Shown in pieces: positions 9,072 to 17,828 of a stretch of 64,000 bases of DNA. Below the pieces are notes generated by a model, which did not search any database, was not told where the DNA came from, and saw only the letters and a list, made by a program, of their open reading frames with translations. The stretch is from contig NZ_JBBOXF010000001.1 in the NCBI RefSeq assembly GCF_038007465.1, positions 620,001 through 684,000 on the forward strand, given 5' to 3'. The DNA is from Sporosarcina sp. FSL K6-1508. Its GTDB lineage: Bacteria > Bacillota > Bacilli > Bacillales_A > Planococcaceae. A program made the position numbers and the translations under genes. Positions within the stretch are counted from its first letter, which is position 1. Each line of letters begins with the position of its first letter.

Positions 9072-9224
9072 TCCATCTCCTCCCACTACTTTTTATTTCT
9101 ATCTCCATTATACGCAATATATCGAAGGTTGGGTACACATGTTTCGTCACCTTTTCGCCAAATAAATTAGGTCTTTTGAACTCCTAGATATCAAATCACT
9201 ACAAATTTCATGTTTTTCTCTTAT

Positions 9225-9250
9225 GTTTAACGATTTTTTCATAAGGGTAT
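9225..9250 (+). promoter_or_regulatory. Candidate sigma-B promoter of the csbD-like gene
   Basis: -35 GTTTAA (9225-9230), 14-base spacer, -10 GGGTAT (9245-9250): a full match to the sigma-B consensus, about 35 bases before the start codon. Confidence 0.8.
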
Positions 9251-9285
9251 CTATTACCTAACAAGAAGAAAAGGGAGGCTTTACA

Positions 9286-9480
9286 ATGACGAACAATAGT
9301 TTCTCAGACAAAGTCAAAGGGACAGTAAATAAAGTTAAAGGTGAAACAAAGGATCAGATAGGCAACGCCACAAATGATGCTTCGCTACAAGCCGAAGGTA
9401 AGTTTGACAAATTGAAAGGTGAAGCACAAAAGAAAGTCGGAGAACTAAAAGATAAGTTTTCCGATACTAACAATAGATAA
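9286..9480 (+). CDS. csbD: CsbD-family general stress protein
   Basis: 64 residues, highly charged and glycine/lysine-rich, with the repeated DKVKGTVNKVKGETK-type pattern of the CsbD family. These are small, probably disordered or helical bundle proteins induced by general stress; their molecular role is unknown. AAGGGAGG precedes the ATG. The perfect sigma-B promoter just upstream agrees with csbD being a sigma-B regulon member in Bacillus subtilis. A terminator follows at 9603-9632. Confidence 0.92.
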   Translation: MTNNSFSDKVKGTVNKVKGETKDQIGNATNDASLQAEGKFDKLKGEAQKKVGELKDKFSDTNNR

Positions 9481-9602
9481 TTTTAAAACAGATAAATAGC
9501 TATCGAAAAAGTGATAACTAGAAGACTAACGATAATTAGTTACAGAAGTAAGCGTGATATCCTGCATCATTTTTTGATTCCCTATAATTATGTAATTGTA
9601 TG

Positions 9603-9632
9603 GCCTCCTTTTTAGACGAAGGGGGCTTTTTT
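9603..9632 (+). terminator. Terminator after the csbD-like gene
   Basis: GCCTCCTT (9603-9610) pairs with AAGGGGGC (9619-9626) with one G-T wobble, followed by TTTTTT. Confidence 0.8.
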
Positions 9633-9671
9633 AATTTTTTGGAGTAGCGGGAAACTGTAATAACAACCAAA

Positions 9672-9709
9672 TAAAATTGGACAGCCGTTTCCAATGTGAA
9701 ACAGCTGCC
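9672..9709 (-). terminator. Terminator of the GSP17M-like gene
   Basis: Imperfect hairpin (9679-9709, GTTTC/GAAAC core with CAGC/GCTG above a bulge), followed on the minus strand by an A/T-rich AATTTTAT tail. Confidence 0.6.
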
Positions 9710-9719
9710 TTTCCGTCAC

Positions 9720-10175
9720 TCATAAGTTTCTCGTGTTGAGGCGTGGAACTGTGCCGCCATTATCCATCATTTGTTGGTTTCCATCTTGCCCATCCAATTG
9801 TTCTCCGCTTAGACCACGTTCTGTACTACTATCCATCTCATCCAGTACCTTACTTTTAACGAATAGCGCAATACCACCACTTTTAACTTCATCGTAATAG
9901 CCCCTTGATTGTTGTTCTGAAAAACCCATACGCGAAAAAGCATTCAGAATTGGTTCTTCACCACTCAAAAATAGTTTAAAACGATCTAACCAATTTTCAT
10001 CTGATGCACCAAGGAGTTCGGCATCTGTCTGTCCTCGGAGCATTGAAATATTATCTTCTGCCTTTGTAACGGCATACATATCACTTTCCTCATAGCCTTG
10101 CGCTTTCAGTTCGGTAATTTTGTATAAAATTGTATCAATAGAATGGAATGTACCTATATACTCCTTGTTTTCCAT
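9720..10175 (-). CDS. General stress protein 17M-like protein
   Basis: 151 residues. The N-terminal 100 residues match the heat-induced stress protein YflT/GSP17M-like domain: IGTFHSIDTILYKITELKAQG with DMYAVTKAED in the first half (quoted in part) and a FLSGEEP segment. The tail is low-complexity, Gln/Gly/Asn-rich. It is cytoplasmic and of unknown mechanism. A sigma-B-like promoter lies about 50-70 bases upstream, as expected for this family. Confidence 0.85.
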   Translation of the reverse strand: MENKEYIGTFHSIDTILYKITELKAQGYEESDMYAVTKAEDNISMLRGQTDAELLGASDENWLDRFKLFLSGEEPILNAFSRMGFSEQQSRGYYDEVKSGGIALFVKSKVLDEMDSSTERGLSGEQLDGQDGNQQMMDNGGTVPRLNTRNL

Positions 10176-10221
10176 TTTACAAAATTCCTCCTTTTCAATG
10201 ACATTGCCTTTGTTTCTTATT

Positions 10222-10246
10222 GTACCCGTCTAACCCATTAAGAAAC
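10222..10246 (-). promoter_or_regulatory. Candidate sigma-B promoter of the GSP17M-like gene
   Basis: Minus strand: -35 GTTTCT (10246-10241), 13-base spacer, -10 GGGTAC (10227-10222). Confidence 0.65.
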
Positions 10247-10352
10247 GCACTACTCAACTAGATCGGATGTTTAGTTTCTGTAAAAGAGTGAATAATATAA
10301 GGACAGGAGAATATTCCACGGCAAACTTGAAGATGAAAGGAGTCTGACTTAG

Positions 10353-10601
10353 ATGACTAACAAAAAAGTATTTACTGAACGCGACCGAAAAGATGCTGAG
10401 GGGCCATTTATGGATAATCCCGAAAACCTCCGGACTGATAAGGAAAGTATTTACGATATGCATGAAGATATGAAAAATGTCGATTCGATTCCTCTTGAAG
10501 ATTTAAAAATGGAAGAACGGGAAGAGAAACATCATCACGATACCAAAACCAATTCATCCAGTGTAGAGAAATTTCCCGGCTCTGGAATTAACAAGCGTTA
10601 A
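10353..10601 (+). CDS. Small acidic hydrophilic hypothetical protein
   Basis: 82 residues, nearly all charged or polar (Asp/Glu/Lys), with an HHH cluster and no hydrophobic core, so probably disordered. GAAAGGAG lies about ten bases before the ATG. It is followed immediately by a perfect terminator hairpin. The neighbours are stress genes, which suggests but does not prove a stress role. Family not recognised. Confidence 0.65.
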   Translation: MTNKKVFTERDRKDAEGPFMDNPENLRTDKESIYDMHEDMKNVDSIPLEDLKMEEREEKHHHDTKTNSSSVEKFPGSGINKR

Positions 10602-10646
10602 AAAAAGCTGCACTTCATTCATAATATGAATGAAGTGCAGCTTTTT
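10602..10646. terminator. Long perfect bidirectional terminator
   Basis: 22-base arms (10602-10623 and 10625-10646), essentially fully paired, A-run on the left and T-run on the right. Confidence 0.9.
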
Positions 10647-10807
10647 AAATCCATACACATTCTTATCAGTGTGTATGTCGATAAGTGTCACCATTTCCCG
10701 GGAAATGCTCATATCTGTCATGTTCTCTGCAAGCCAATGTACAATCAGATTAACCGATAGCTCCATGTAGTAATCACTTTGAAAGACTAGCTATTCAAAG
10801 AAATTAT

Positions 10808-11590
10808 TTAGACTGTCGTTTTAGCTGCATTCCTTTTTGACATAAAGATGCCAAATAATATCAGTAAAACGATTAGTATAACCGTAAGATATATACTCAT
10901 CCACAAACCTGACAGTTCGGAATCTGGATTGAACCAGTATGAAGCATATATCGACAATTTCCACGGGGATACCGTCCAATAAGCGCCGATAAGTGAATCG
11001 ATAATCGGATAGATCAACGTAATAAGAATCGCGAGTCCCGCTACGCCGCCTGTCGGAAGCCATGCGCTTAATACTAAGACAACTGTGACTACAAAAACTA
11101 GCCATAGACTATATGTCGCAATAAATGCAAAAACCGGTAATGCATCTACATGATTATATAGAATTTCAATGTAATACCACGCCCCCATAAAGCCGAGCCA
11201 TAAACTTCCGAGCACAATACCATTGACAACAATCCACTTACTCAAAAAGTAGTTTCGGAATGACATCGGGCGTACATAGAGTAATGTTGCAGTGCCATTT
11301 TTTCGCTCTCCTGAAATCGTACCCATGAAAGCTAAAATAATAACAAGAATGCCGATTAATTGATATTGCCCTAGCAATGAAAGGAAAATATCTTCTCCTT
11401 TTAACTCCGGCCATGCAAACTCTGCTCCCTCGGGAAGATTGCCGACACTTTTCATGATTTCAGGCAAGAAGTGATTCGTTACAGGCTCTAACATGCCGAG
11501 TATAATAAAGACAATTGGAATCCACAAAACTTTAAAATTCCTAGTATTTTCACGCCATTCTTTTTGCACTAGCACGCGAAATCCATTCAT
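10808..11590 (-). CDS. ABC-2 type transporter permease
   Basis: 260 residues with six hydrophobic segments and the GTISGERKNGT loop characteristic of ABC-2 permeases. It is the membrane half of an exporter whose ATPase is encoded just upstream with an ATGA overlap. Substrate unknown; such small exporters often handle peptides, lipids or antibiotics. The preceding PLDc_N-type gene makes a three-gene operon. Confidence 0.9.
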   Translation of the reverse strand: MNGFRVLVQKEWRENTRNFKVLWIPIVFIILGMLEPVTNHFLPEIMKSVGNLPEGAEFAWPELKGEDIFLSLLGQYQLIGILVIILAFMGTISGERKNGTATLLYVRPMSFRNYFLSKWIVVNGIVLGSLWLGFMGAWYYIEILYNHVDALPVFAFIATYSLWLVFVVTVVLVLSAWLPTGGVAGLAILITLIYPIIDSLIGAYWTVSPWKLSIYASYWFNPDSELSGLWMSIYLTVILIVLLILFGIFMSKRNAAKTTV

Positions 11591-12489
11591 CAGATCACCG
11601 CCACTTTCATGAATATTTCTTCAAGGCTTGCCGTCTGCCTTTCAACTTTTCGTACCAAAAATGGTCCCGTGCTCAACATGGACAAGACCGACACCATGTC
11701 AACCTCTTCAGTTTGAACGTTGATTGATGCCAGTAATCCTTTTGACGTTACTTGCCACTTAGTTGCTTCCATAAATCGATGCAACTCTTGCATCCCTTCG
11801 AATTCTATAACAATCCGCGGTTCTGCATAGCGCGCACGCACTTCATCGAGCGAACCCTGTTCGACAAGTTTTCCCTGCCGCAAGAACAGCAGCTGATCTG
11901 TCATTTCTTCTGCATCATTCAAAATATGGGTTGAATATAAAATCGTCGTTTCTTGTTGCAATTCTTTCAATAAATCCATCACTTGACGTCGTCCGACTGG
12001 ATCGAGGGCAGATACCGGCTCGTCTAGCAAAAGTAGCTTGGGTTTATGGACAATCGCTTGCGCAAGGCCCAGCCGTTGTTTCATCCCCCCGGAAAAAGTA
12101 CCGGTCTTCTTGTTCATCGCTGCGCCTAGCCCTACAAACTCCAATGTCTTTTTCGCTTCAATTATCGCCTGCCTTGTTTCCACCCCACTTAGCCTTGCAG
12201 CCATTTCTGTAAATTCAATTGCAGATAACCAAGGGAAGAACTTTGGATATTGTGGAAGAAACCCGATAATCGAACGGATATCCTGTTTTGAAGCACCTTG
12301 AAACTGTATCGTTCCGTCTGTCGGTGAAACTAACCCCGCGAGCATGGACAGTGTCGTCGTCTTCCCAGCTCCATTCGGCCCTATCAAAGCAGTCGCTGTA
12401 TGTTCCTGAAGCTCAAACGAGACAGCATCTACTGCATTGCTATCGCCATACTTTCTTGTCAAATTATCCACTTGAAGCAAAGATGTCAT
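11590..12489 (-). CDS. ABC transporter ATP-binding protein
   Basis: About 299 residues from the ATG at 12489. Walker A GPNGAGKTT, signature FSGGMKQRLGLAQ and Walker B LLLLDEPVSALDP are all intact, followed by a C-terminal extension of about 80 residues typical of ABC-2 exporter ATPases. The frame is open further upstream to 12663, but that part is the opposite-frame shadow of the PLDc_N gene. I set the start at 12489, where ATGA overlap with the upstream stop gives translational coupling. Confidence 0.93.
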   Translation of the reverse strand: MTSLLQVDNLTRKYGDSNAVDAVSFELQEHTATALIGPNGAGKTTTLSMLAGLVSPTDGTIQFQGASKQDIRSIIGFLPQYPKFFPWLSAIEFTEMAARLSGVETRQAIIEAKKTLEFVGLGAAMNKKTGTFSGGMKQRLGLAQAIVHKPKLLLLDEPVSALDPVGRRQVMDLLKELQQETTILYSTHILNDAEEMTDQLLFLRQGKLVEQGSLDEVRARYAEPRIVIEFEGMQELHRFMEATKWQVTSKGLLASINVQTEEVDMVSVLSMLSTGPFLVRKVERQTASLEEIFMKVAVI

Positions 12490-12695
12490 ACTTGTCGCCT
12501 CCCAAAGATGAAGTACAGAATAGGTCCTAGCAAATTGCCAAGGACGATGATGAAAATCCACATGATAAATGGACCGTTCGTCCGCTGATGACGGATGACG
12601 TCGACAAGCGCAATAATCATCAAAATAAACTGAAGTACAATCAATGGCATGATGAGATTCCACGGAATGCTAGAGAGTTCAACCATGAACTTCAC
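12486..12695 (-). CDS. PLDc_N-type two-helix membrane protein
   Basis: 69 residues with two hydrophobic segments joined by a basic turn (RHQRTNGP) and ending in GPILYFIFGRRQ. This is the signature of the short PLDc N-terminal domain found alone as a small membrane protein, often ahead of ABC-2 exporter genes. Overlaps the ATPase start by four bases. Probably an accessory subunit of the exporter; function not established. Confidence 0.88.
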   Translation of the reverse strand: MKFMVELSSIPWNLIMPLIVLQFILMIIALVDVIRHQRTNGPFIMWIFIIVLGNLLGPILYFIFGRRQV

Positions 12696-12920
12696 AACCT
12701 TTCAATTTGTTAATGGTAAATTCAGTATAACAATACTGTTCTATATTGTATATAACAAACGGGTGAAGTATTACAATTTTTCTTTAAAACTAAAATGCAA
12801 AGTACCTGTTATAAATGAACTCAGCATGTGAGCCTCCTAGGCGTCGAAGACTAGACGTGAAGCTTCTACCTTATAACTTATTCCCCATTTGATATTTCAG
12901 AATTTCTTCAGCAATAGAAA

Positions 12921-12946
12921 AATCCTCCCATAAAAACTGGGAGGAT
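12921..12946 (-). terminator. Terminator of the PfkB kinase gene
   Basis: ATCCTCCCA / TGGGAGGAT hairpin; on the minus strand it is followed by TTTTTCTATT. It lies five bases beyond the stop codon. Confidence 0.85.
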
Positions 12947-12950
12947 TCTA

Positions 12951-13889
12951 TTATTCTTCTATGTCTTCAATCCGCGGCATCGCTGAAAGTGCTCCCGGTT
13001 TTGTCGCACAGAGTGCCCCGAGTTTATTGCCAAAGGAGATATAATCAATCCATTCATTGTGCGTTTTCGGACGCCCTTTTAAATGAATTTGGCGAAGAAT
13101 ACCTGCAATAAATGCATCGCCCGCTCCAGTCGTATCGACAGGCACAACAGGTTTGACGCCTACATGTGTCATGCTGCCATCAATGACAGCGAATGTGCCA
13201 AGTTCTCCGGCAGTGACAAGTATGACAGGAACCTGATAGGGCAATAGCGTGGCGAGCCCATCTTCAAGTGTTGCTGTCTCAGTTAGGAAAAAAAGCTCCT
13301 CTTCCGTTAGTTTCAACAGATGAGTATCCTCAACAAATGACATGATTGTCTCACGGCAGAGCGCTTCACTCTTCCACCTTAACGGGCGAATATTTGCATC
13401 AACTGACAAAGGCACTCCGTACTCCTTTGCAAGACGTACTGCTTCCCGCGTAGTTTGTAGAGCCGTTGAGTGAAACATCGTGCCCGAACAAATATGCAAT
13501 GCTGAAGCATTGTAAAATGCCTCAGCAAATAAATCAGCAATTTCCACTTGAATATTAGGCGTTTCATCAATATATGTATGGAAAATGCGATCATTATCTT
13601 CTGTCAAATGAACATAAACACCGCTCACCCGTTTATCACTTTTCAGTTTCGCGAACGTCAAGTCGACGCCTTCTTTCTGTAACTCTTCCCGCACAAATTC
13701 GGAAGTCGTATCATCCCCCGTCACGGTAATGAAAGCGGAAGAAGCGCCAAGCCTAGCAATTCCAGCCGCCACATTGACCGTGGCGCCGCCAAGAAACGTT
13801 GTGAATGTCAAATTGGACTGGTCTTCCGCTATATAATCGACGAATGCATCACCGTAAATAAGGACATGCTTTTTCTGTGTATAACTCAT
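12951..13889 (-). CDS. PfkB-family carbohydrate kinase (fructokinase-like)
   Basis: 312 residues of the ribokinase/PfkB family. N-terminal GDAFVDYIAE, the GGATVNVAAG signature near residue 34 and the C-terminal DTTGAGDAF anion-hole motif with its catalytic Asp (about residues 252-260) are all present. The family phosphorylates sugars or nucleosides with ATP; the fold resembles bacterial fructokinase/ScrK but the substrate is not proven. It is a single-gene unit with its own terminator. Confidence 0.9.
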   Translation of the reverse strand: MSYTQKKHVLIYGDAFVDYIAEDQSNLTFTTFLGGATVNVAAGIARLGASSAFITVTGDDTTSEFVREELQKEGVDLTFAKLKSDKRVSGVYVHLTEDNDRIFHTYIDETPNIQVEIADLFAEAFYNASALHICSGTMFHSTALQTTREAVRLAKEYGVPLSVDANIRPLRWKSEALCRETIMSFVEDTHLLKLTEEELFFLTETATLEDGLATLLPYQVPVILVTAGELGTFAVIDGSMTHVGVKPVVPVDTTGAGDAFIAGILRQIHLKGRPKTHNEWIDYISFGNKLGALCATKPGALSAMPRIEDIEE

Positions 13890-14092
13890 TCATAAACTCC
13901 CCGCAATTTCATTTTTTTAATCGTATCATGGAATACTCGTTACAGGAAGGGGAGGAATTATGCTAGATGAATTCTGACTTCAATGACTTTGTAGAACCAC
14001 AAAACGGATGTCACCTTGTCGTCAGACTTCCGACCTGTCAACCTTTCCCTTATCGTGATATACTGATCTAATGGAACAGGAGGATTTATCTT

Positions 14093-14980
14093 ATGAAACA
14101 GTGGATTTATCCGTTACTTATCGTCTTTGCGGCGAGTTGCTACGGAATTCTTTCAACGATTATTAAACTGGCGATTCAAGATGGTTTTACTGCTGCTGAA
14201 GCAGTAACAAGCCAATACTTCGTCGGTTTTTTCATTGCTCTTATCATTTTCGTCATTGTACGACGTAAAATCCCAAAATTCAGTGGCGGTGTTACACTTC
14301 TGCTTGCGGGTTTATTTACTGCAACGACAGGAACAGTCTACGGCCAGGCAATTGAATACATGCCCGCATCTCTGGCGGTTGTCATGTTGTTCCAATTCAC
14401 CTGGGTCGGGATGCTGTTCGATTGCATCGCCAAAAGGCGACTTCCTAAACGGATTGAAGTCATTTCACTTCTATTCCTATTCGGGGGGACCATACTTGCA
14501 GCCGGAATCATCGATGCAGATCTTAGCGGGATTCCTTGGCAAGGCTGGGCATGGGGAATGGCTTCGGCTGTCAGCTTTGCATCCTTCGTTATGATTAACT
14601 CAAGACAAGTGGAAGGTATGGATACGGAAACGCGTCTGCTCTTTACATCGTTTTTCGCTGCAATTGCCATCTTCTTTTTTCAAACACCAGAAATTGTCTG
14701 GAACGGGACATTATTCGGCGGCGGTTTGTGGATATATGGCTTGATTCTTGGATTGTTCGGGATCGTTATTCCGATCTACCTTTTCTCCATTGCGGTACCA
14801 AAAGTCGGAACAGCAATGACTTCTATTTTAAGTGCAGCGGAACTGCCCGTTGCCGTCACTGCGTCAGTTATCTTATTAAGCGAAGCGCTCACATTTTTCC
14901 AAGTAATCGGTATCATCATTATCGTAATCGGGATGACTTTACCCACCTTGGCACAACGTAGATTAAAATACACACGTTGA
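14093..14980 (+). CDS. EamA/DMT-family transporter
   Basis: 295 residues with ten hydrophobic helices arranged as two EamA repeats; the second repeat ends with the conserved glycine/proline-rich TSILSAAELPVAV segment. These are metabolite exporters of the drug/metabolite superfamily. ATG preceded by AGGAGG; a terminator hairpin follows within four bases of the stop. Substrate not predictable. Confidence 0.9.
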   Translation: MKQWIYPLLIVFAASCYGILSTIIKLAIQDGFTAAEAVTSQYFVGFFIALIIFVIVRRKIPKFSGGVTLLLAGLFTATTGTVYGQAIEYMPASLAVVMLFQFTWVGMLFDCIAKRRLPKRIEVISLLFLFGGTILAAGIIDADLSGIPWQGWAWGMASAVSFASFVMINSRQVEGMDTETRLLFTSFFAAIAIFFFQTPEIVWNGTLFGGGLWIYGLILGLFGIVIPIYLFSIAVPKVGTAMTSILSAAELPVAVTASVILLSEALTFFQVIGIIIIVIGMTLPTLAQRRLKYTR

Positions 14981-14983
14981 CCC

Positions 14984-15016
14984 AAACAGCCCCACGCATT
15001 TGCAGTGGGCTGTTTT
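14984..15016 (+). terminator. Terminator after the EamA transporter
   Basis: AAACAGCCC (14984-14992) pairs with GGGCTGTTT (15007-15015), followed by T-rich sequence. Confidence 0.8.
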
Positions 15017-15072
15017 ATTTATGACTCAGAAACATTTGATATAATAAGTAAATAGAGAAGGAGGATTTTCTA

Positions 15073-15636
15073 ATGGACATTACGATTCGACAAGCACAAC
15101 CAACTGATGCCGAACAGGCAGCTCCCCTTATAATTGATGCAATCGGTGATATTGCAAAAAGAATGACAGGCGAAACTGAATGGGACAAGGTGGAACTGGA
15201 ACTTTGTCACCTGTTCAAGCGGGACGATAACCGGCACTCCCACCTCTATACATACATTGCTGAGCTTGATGAAAAAGTGGCTGGCATTATGGTGTTGTAT
15301 GCAGGTGCAGATGCTCCTAAGCTCGATCTTAATTTAAGTGCGTGGCTTGCTAAAAAAGGCGCTACTAACTCTGAAGTGGACGCGGAGTCATTAGAAGACG
15401 AACTTTATATCGATACCGTTTGTATTGATCCCGCATTTCGCGGTAAAGGCATCGGCACAAAACTGTTTGAATATGCAGAAGTAATCGCGGAACAAAAAGA
15501 AATTGCAAAGCTTTCTTTAAATGTTGAAACGCAAAAAGAACCGGCCATTCGTCTTTATAAAAGACTCGGTTACGAAATCGTATCGCCCTGGACAATCATT
15601 GGCGAACCATTTCATCATATGGTGAAATCTATATAA
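15073..15636 (+). CDS. GNAT-family N-acetyltransferase, copy 1
   Basis: 187 residues of the GCN5 fold. Motif A is visible as RGKGIGTKLFEYAE (about residues 125-138), the acetyl-CoA pyrophosphate loop, preceded by LYIDTVCIDPAF, and motif B as LNVETQKEPAIRLYKRLGYE. AAGGAGG precedes the ATG. It is followed by a terminator and by a close paralogue in the same direction. Substrate unknown. Confidence 0.9.
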   Translation: MDITIRQAQPTDAEQAAPLIIDAIGDIAKRMTGETEWDKVELELCHLFKRDDNRHSHLYTYIAELDEKVAGIMVLYAGADAPKLDLNLSAWLAKKGATNSEVDAESLEDELYIDTVCIDPAFRGKGIGTKLFEYAEVIAEQKEIAKLSLNVETQKEPAIRLYKRLGYEIVSPWTIIGEPFHHMVKSI

Positions 15637-15646
15637 TGACCCATTA

Positions 15647-15692
15647 AATAATCCCGTTATTGTTTATTTCCTTAGACAATAACGGGATTATT
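15647..15692 (+). terminator. Terminator between the two GNAT genes
   Basis: 17-base perfect arms (15647-15663 and 15676-15692) ending in ATTATTTTATC. Confidence 0.85.
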
Positions 15693-15779
15693 TTATCATT
15701 TCTTTCTTCCACGATGGTAACAAGCGTATATAAACGCGATATTTTGCTACAATAGTAATGATAGTCAAAGGAGATCTTT

Positions 15780-16346
15780 ATGATGAAAATTGCAATACGA
15801 CAAGCGCGACCAACCGATGCAGAAGAAGCTGCCCCTCTTCTTATTGACGCAAACGGCGATATCACAAAAAGAATTACGGGAGAAACAGACTGGAAACAAG
15901 TAGAACAATCACTATGCGAGCTATTCAAGCGGGATGACAACTTACATTCCTATCTCTACACGTATATTGCCGAACTGGATGGGAAATTTGCTGGCATTAT
16001 GGTTTTGTATCCGGGTGAATATGAAGCCGAGTTCGATAAAAACTTAAGCGAATGGCTCAGAAAAAAAGGTGCAACGAATTTTGACATCGACTCAGAAGCA
16101 TTACCCGGTGAATTATATATAGACACCATTTGTATCAATCCAACGTTTCGTAACGTAGGCATCGGCACTCAACTATTCACCTATGCGGAAGAAATTGCAA
16201 AACAAACAGGTTATACAAAAATTGCCTTGAACGTCGAAATACAAAAAGAATCCGCCCTCCGCCTTTACAAACGTCTTGGCTATGAAATCGTATCGCCCTG
16301 GACAATCATTGGCGAACCATTTCATCATATGGTAAAAATAATTTAA
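15780..16346 (+). CDS. GNAT-family N-acetyltransferase, copy 2
   Basis: 188 residues, a tandem paralogue of the preceding gene: same length, same motif order and many shared residues. Its motif A reads RNVGIGT instead of RGKGIGT, still keeping the G-x-G core. The last 50 bases before the final few codons are identical to copy 1 (16284-16333 versus 15574-15623) while the middle of the genes has diverged, which suggests recent gene conversion of the 3' ends. It has its own upstream RBS (AAAGGAG) and terminator. Confidence 0.9.
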   Translation: MMKIAIRQARPTDAEEAAPLLIDANGDITKRITGETDWKQVEQSLCELFKRDDNLHSYLYTYIAELDGKFAGIMVLYPGEYEAEFDKNLSEWLRKKGATNFDIDSEALPGELYIDTICINPTFRNVGIGTQLFTYAEEIAKQTGYTKIALNVEIQKESALRLYKRLGYEIVSPWTIIGEPFHHMVKII

Positions 16347-16354
16347 CAAAATAG

Positions 16355-16402
16355 AAACCGCCTTTTTGATTCTTACATGAGAAATCAAAAAGGCGGTTTT
16401 TT
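16355..16402 (+). terminator. Terminator after the second GNAT gene
   Basis: 17-base arms (16355-16371, 16383-16399) with T-run to 16402. Confidence 0.9.
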
Positions 16403-16427
16403 AAAAAGGAAAGTATAAGATTTTGAA

Positions 16428-16557
16428 ACTGGAGCAGCGTCTAGCTCCGGCGCCTAGAGGCTCGGGTCATAAGTCTGTCCAGCTACACGGCAAAGGACAC
16501 CGCTTCGCCGGTCCGCCTTATGCCTGTCGCCTCTACCAAGGCGCTTGCGCTTTTCTT
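16428..16557. repeat. Dispersed repeat B, copy 1
   Basis: A GC-rich block with imperfect dyad symmetry: TCTAGCTCCGGCGCCTAGAG at one end and AAGGCGCTTGCGCTTTTCTT at the other, with CATAAG and CTTATGC half-sites inside. A second, inverted copy lies at 35143-35290. Both sit directly at the 3' end of a gene, here the FMN reductase. Similar GCGC-rich elements are widespread between genes in Bacillaceae/Planococcaceae. Confidence 0.75.
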
Positions 16558-16559
16558 AT

Positions 16560-17105
16560 TTATTTAATTTCCTGCTCATTAACAAAAGCAACAAACTTAT
16601 CGACAACTAAATCTAAAAACTTGAGTGTCGCTTCATCTGTCAGCTCCCCGTCTTTGAACTTTTGTCCAGCAGAGCCGATGAAGATTTCATTTCCCGCAGG
16701 GGGCATGGTATTTGCTTGGATACTCGATAATACTTGTCGTAAGTGCAACTGTGCCCTCACTGTCCCGAGTGCTCCTTGCGAAACGCCCATCGGTAAGACC
16801 GGCTTTCCCGCTATTACCTTGTCAACTCTGGATAACCATTCTAACGCACTTTTCAAAACGCCGGAGATGGACCAGTTGAATTCTGGTGTGCTGATGAGTA
16901 CCGCATCCGCTTCAGCAATCATTTTCTTGTAGTTCTGTACAACTGCTGAAGGCGCCTTTTCCTCATCTTCATTGAAGAACGGAAGGCTTCCTATATCTGC
17001 AATTTCCACTTCAAAAAGGTGACTGTATCTCTTTTCAACCGTTTTTACCAACTGCATATTAAATGAATCTTTCCGCAAGCTACCGACAATCGCTACAACT
17101 TTCAT
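16560..17105 (-). CDS. NADPH-dependent FMN reductase
   Basis: 181 residues of the flavodoxin-like FMN reductase family. It has the phosphate-binding loop GSLRKDSFN (about 8-16), the STPEFNWSISGVLKSALEWLSR segment around the flavin (quoted in part: STPEFNWSISG), and GVSQGALGT. It reduces FMN or quinones/azo compounds with NAD(P)H in the cytoplasm. It stands alone; repeat B abuts its stop codon. Confidence 0.9.
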   Translation of the reverse strand: MKVVAIVGSLRKDSFNMQLVKTVEKRYSHLFEVEIADIGSLPFFNEDEEKAPSAVVQNYKKMIAEADAVLISTPEFNWSISGVLKSALEWLSRVDKVIAGKPVLPMGVSQGALGTVRAQLHLRQVLSSIQANTMPPAGNEIFIGSAGQKFKDGELTDEATLKFLDLVVDKFVAFVNEQEIK

Positions 17106-17282
17106 TTATCCCTCTCCTTCATCTAACATATTTCATACTCTAGCATTTATTTTACACGTAAAGCTCATTTCACATACATCATCCGGCTTGGAAAAGAAAT
17201 TTGTACGTTTGAAAACTTTTTACTGTTTCTCAGGGTAAGTATAGTATGGACAACGAAATACCCTTGTGATGGAAGGAGTGAA

Positions 17283-17828
17283 ATGTGGGTGGAGACAGAA
17301 GAAATGATACGAAATATACAGGCTGGCGATAAAGAATCTTTCCGTGTCTTTTACGAAGCCTACGTGGACTATGCGATCCGAACCGCTTCTGCTATTACAC
17401 GCAACCGTGAAATGGCGAAAGATGCCGTACAAGAAACATTCATCCGCGTATATCGACAAATCGGTAGCTACAATTCCGCGTTGCCTTTCGATCCATGGTT
17501 TTATCGGATTTTGACGAATGAATGCCTTCGGTACCTAAAAAAAGAATCGCCACTTTCAAAGTTCGACTATCCCGACTTGGAAAACGATCCATCCCTTACC
17601 GAAGAATCTTTCGATCATCTCTCCGATTTATACGATATGATTCAATCGCTTGATGACACACACCGGATACCGCTCATTTTAAAATATGTAAAGGGCTTCA
17701 CCGAAAAGGAGATTGCGGATATCCTCGGATTGAATCACAACACCGTAAAGTCACGGTTATTCAAAGGCAGAAAACGGCTAAGAGCACAGTTGAATTTAGC
17801 GGCGAAGGAGGACGACCACAATGAGTAA
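17283..17828 (+). CDS. ECF-type RNA polymerase sigma factor
   Basis: 181 residues with sigma-70 region 2 (AVQETFIRVYRQIGSY, about 49-64) and region 4 with its helix-turn-helix (FTEKEIADILGLNHNTVKSR). No region 1.1 or 3, so ECF class. Start ATG at 17283 with GGAAGGAGTG upstream. It overlaps the following anti-sigma gene by eight bases, so the two are produced together. A possible autoregulatory promoter (GAAAAC near 17211 and GTATA near 17239) precedes it but is not certain. Confidence 0.93.
   Translation: MWVETEEMIRNIQAGDKESFRVFYEAYVDYAIRTASAITRNREMAKDAVQETFIRVYRQIGSYNSALPFDPWFYRILTNECLRYLKKESPLSKFDYPDLENDPSLTEESFDHLSDLYDMIQSLDDTHRIPLILKYVKGFTEKEIADILGLNHNTVKSRLFKGRKRLRAQLNLAAKEDDHNE

Noticed and set aside
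10554..10766. 70-codon minus-strand frame beside the ABC exporter
   Set aside because: It crosses the long terminator hairpin and has no ribosome binding site; at best a remnant.
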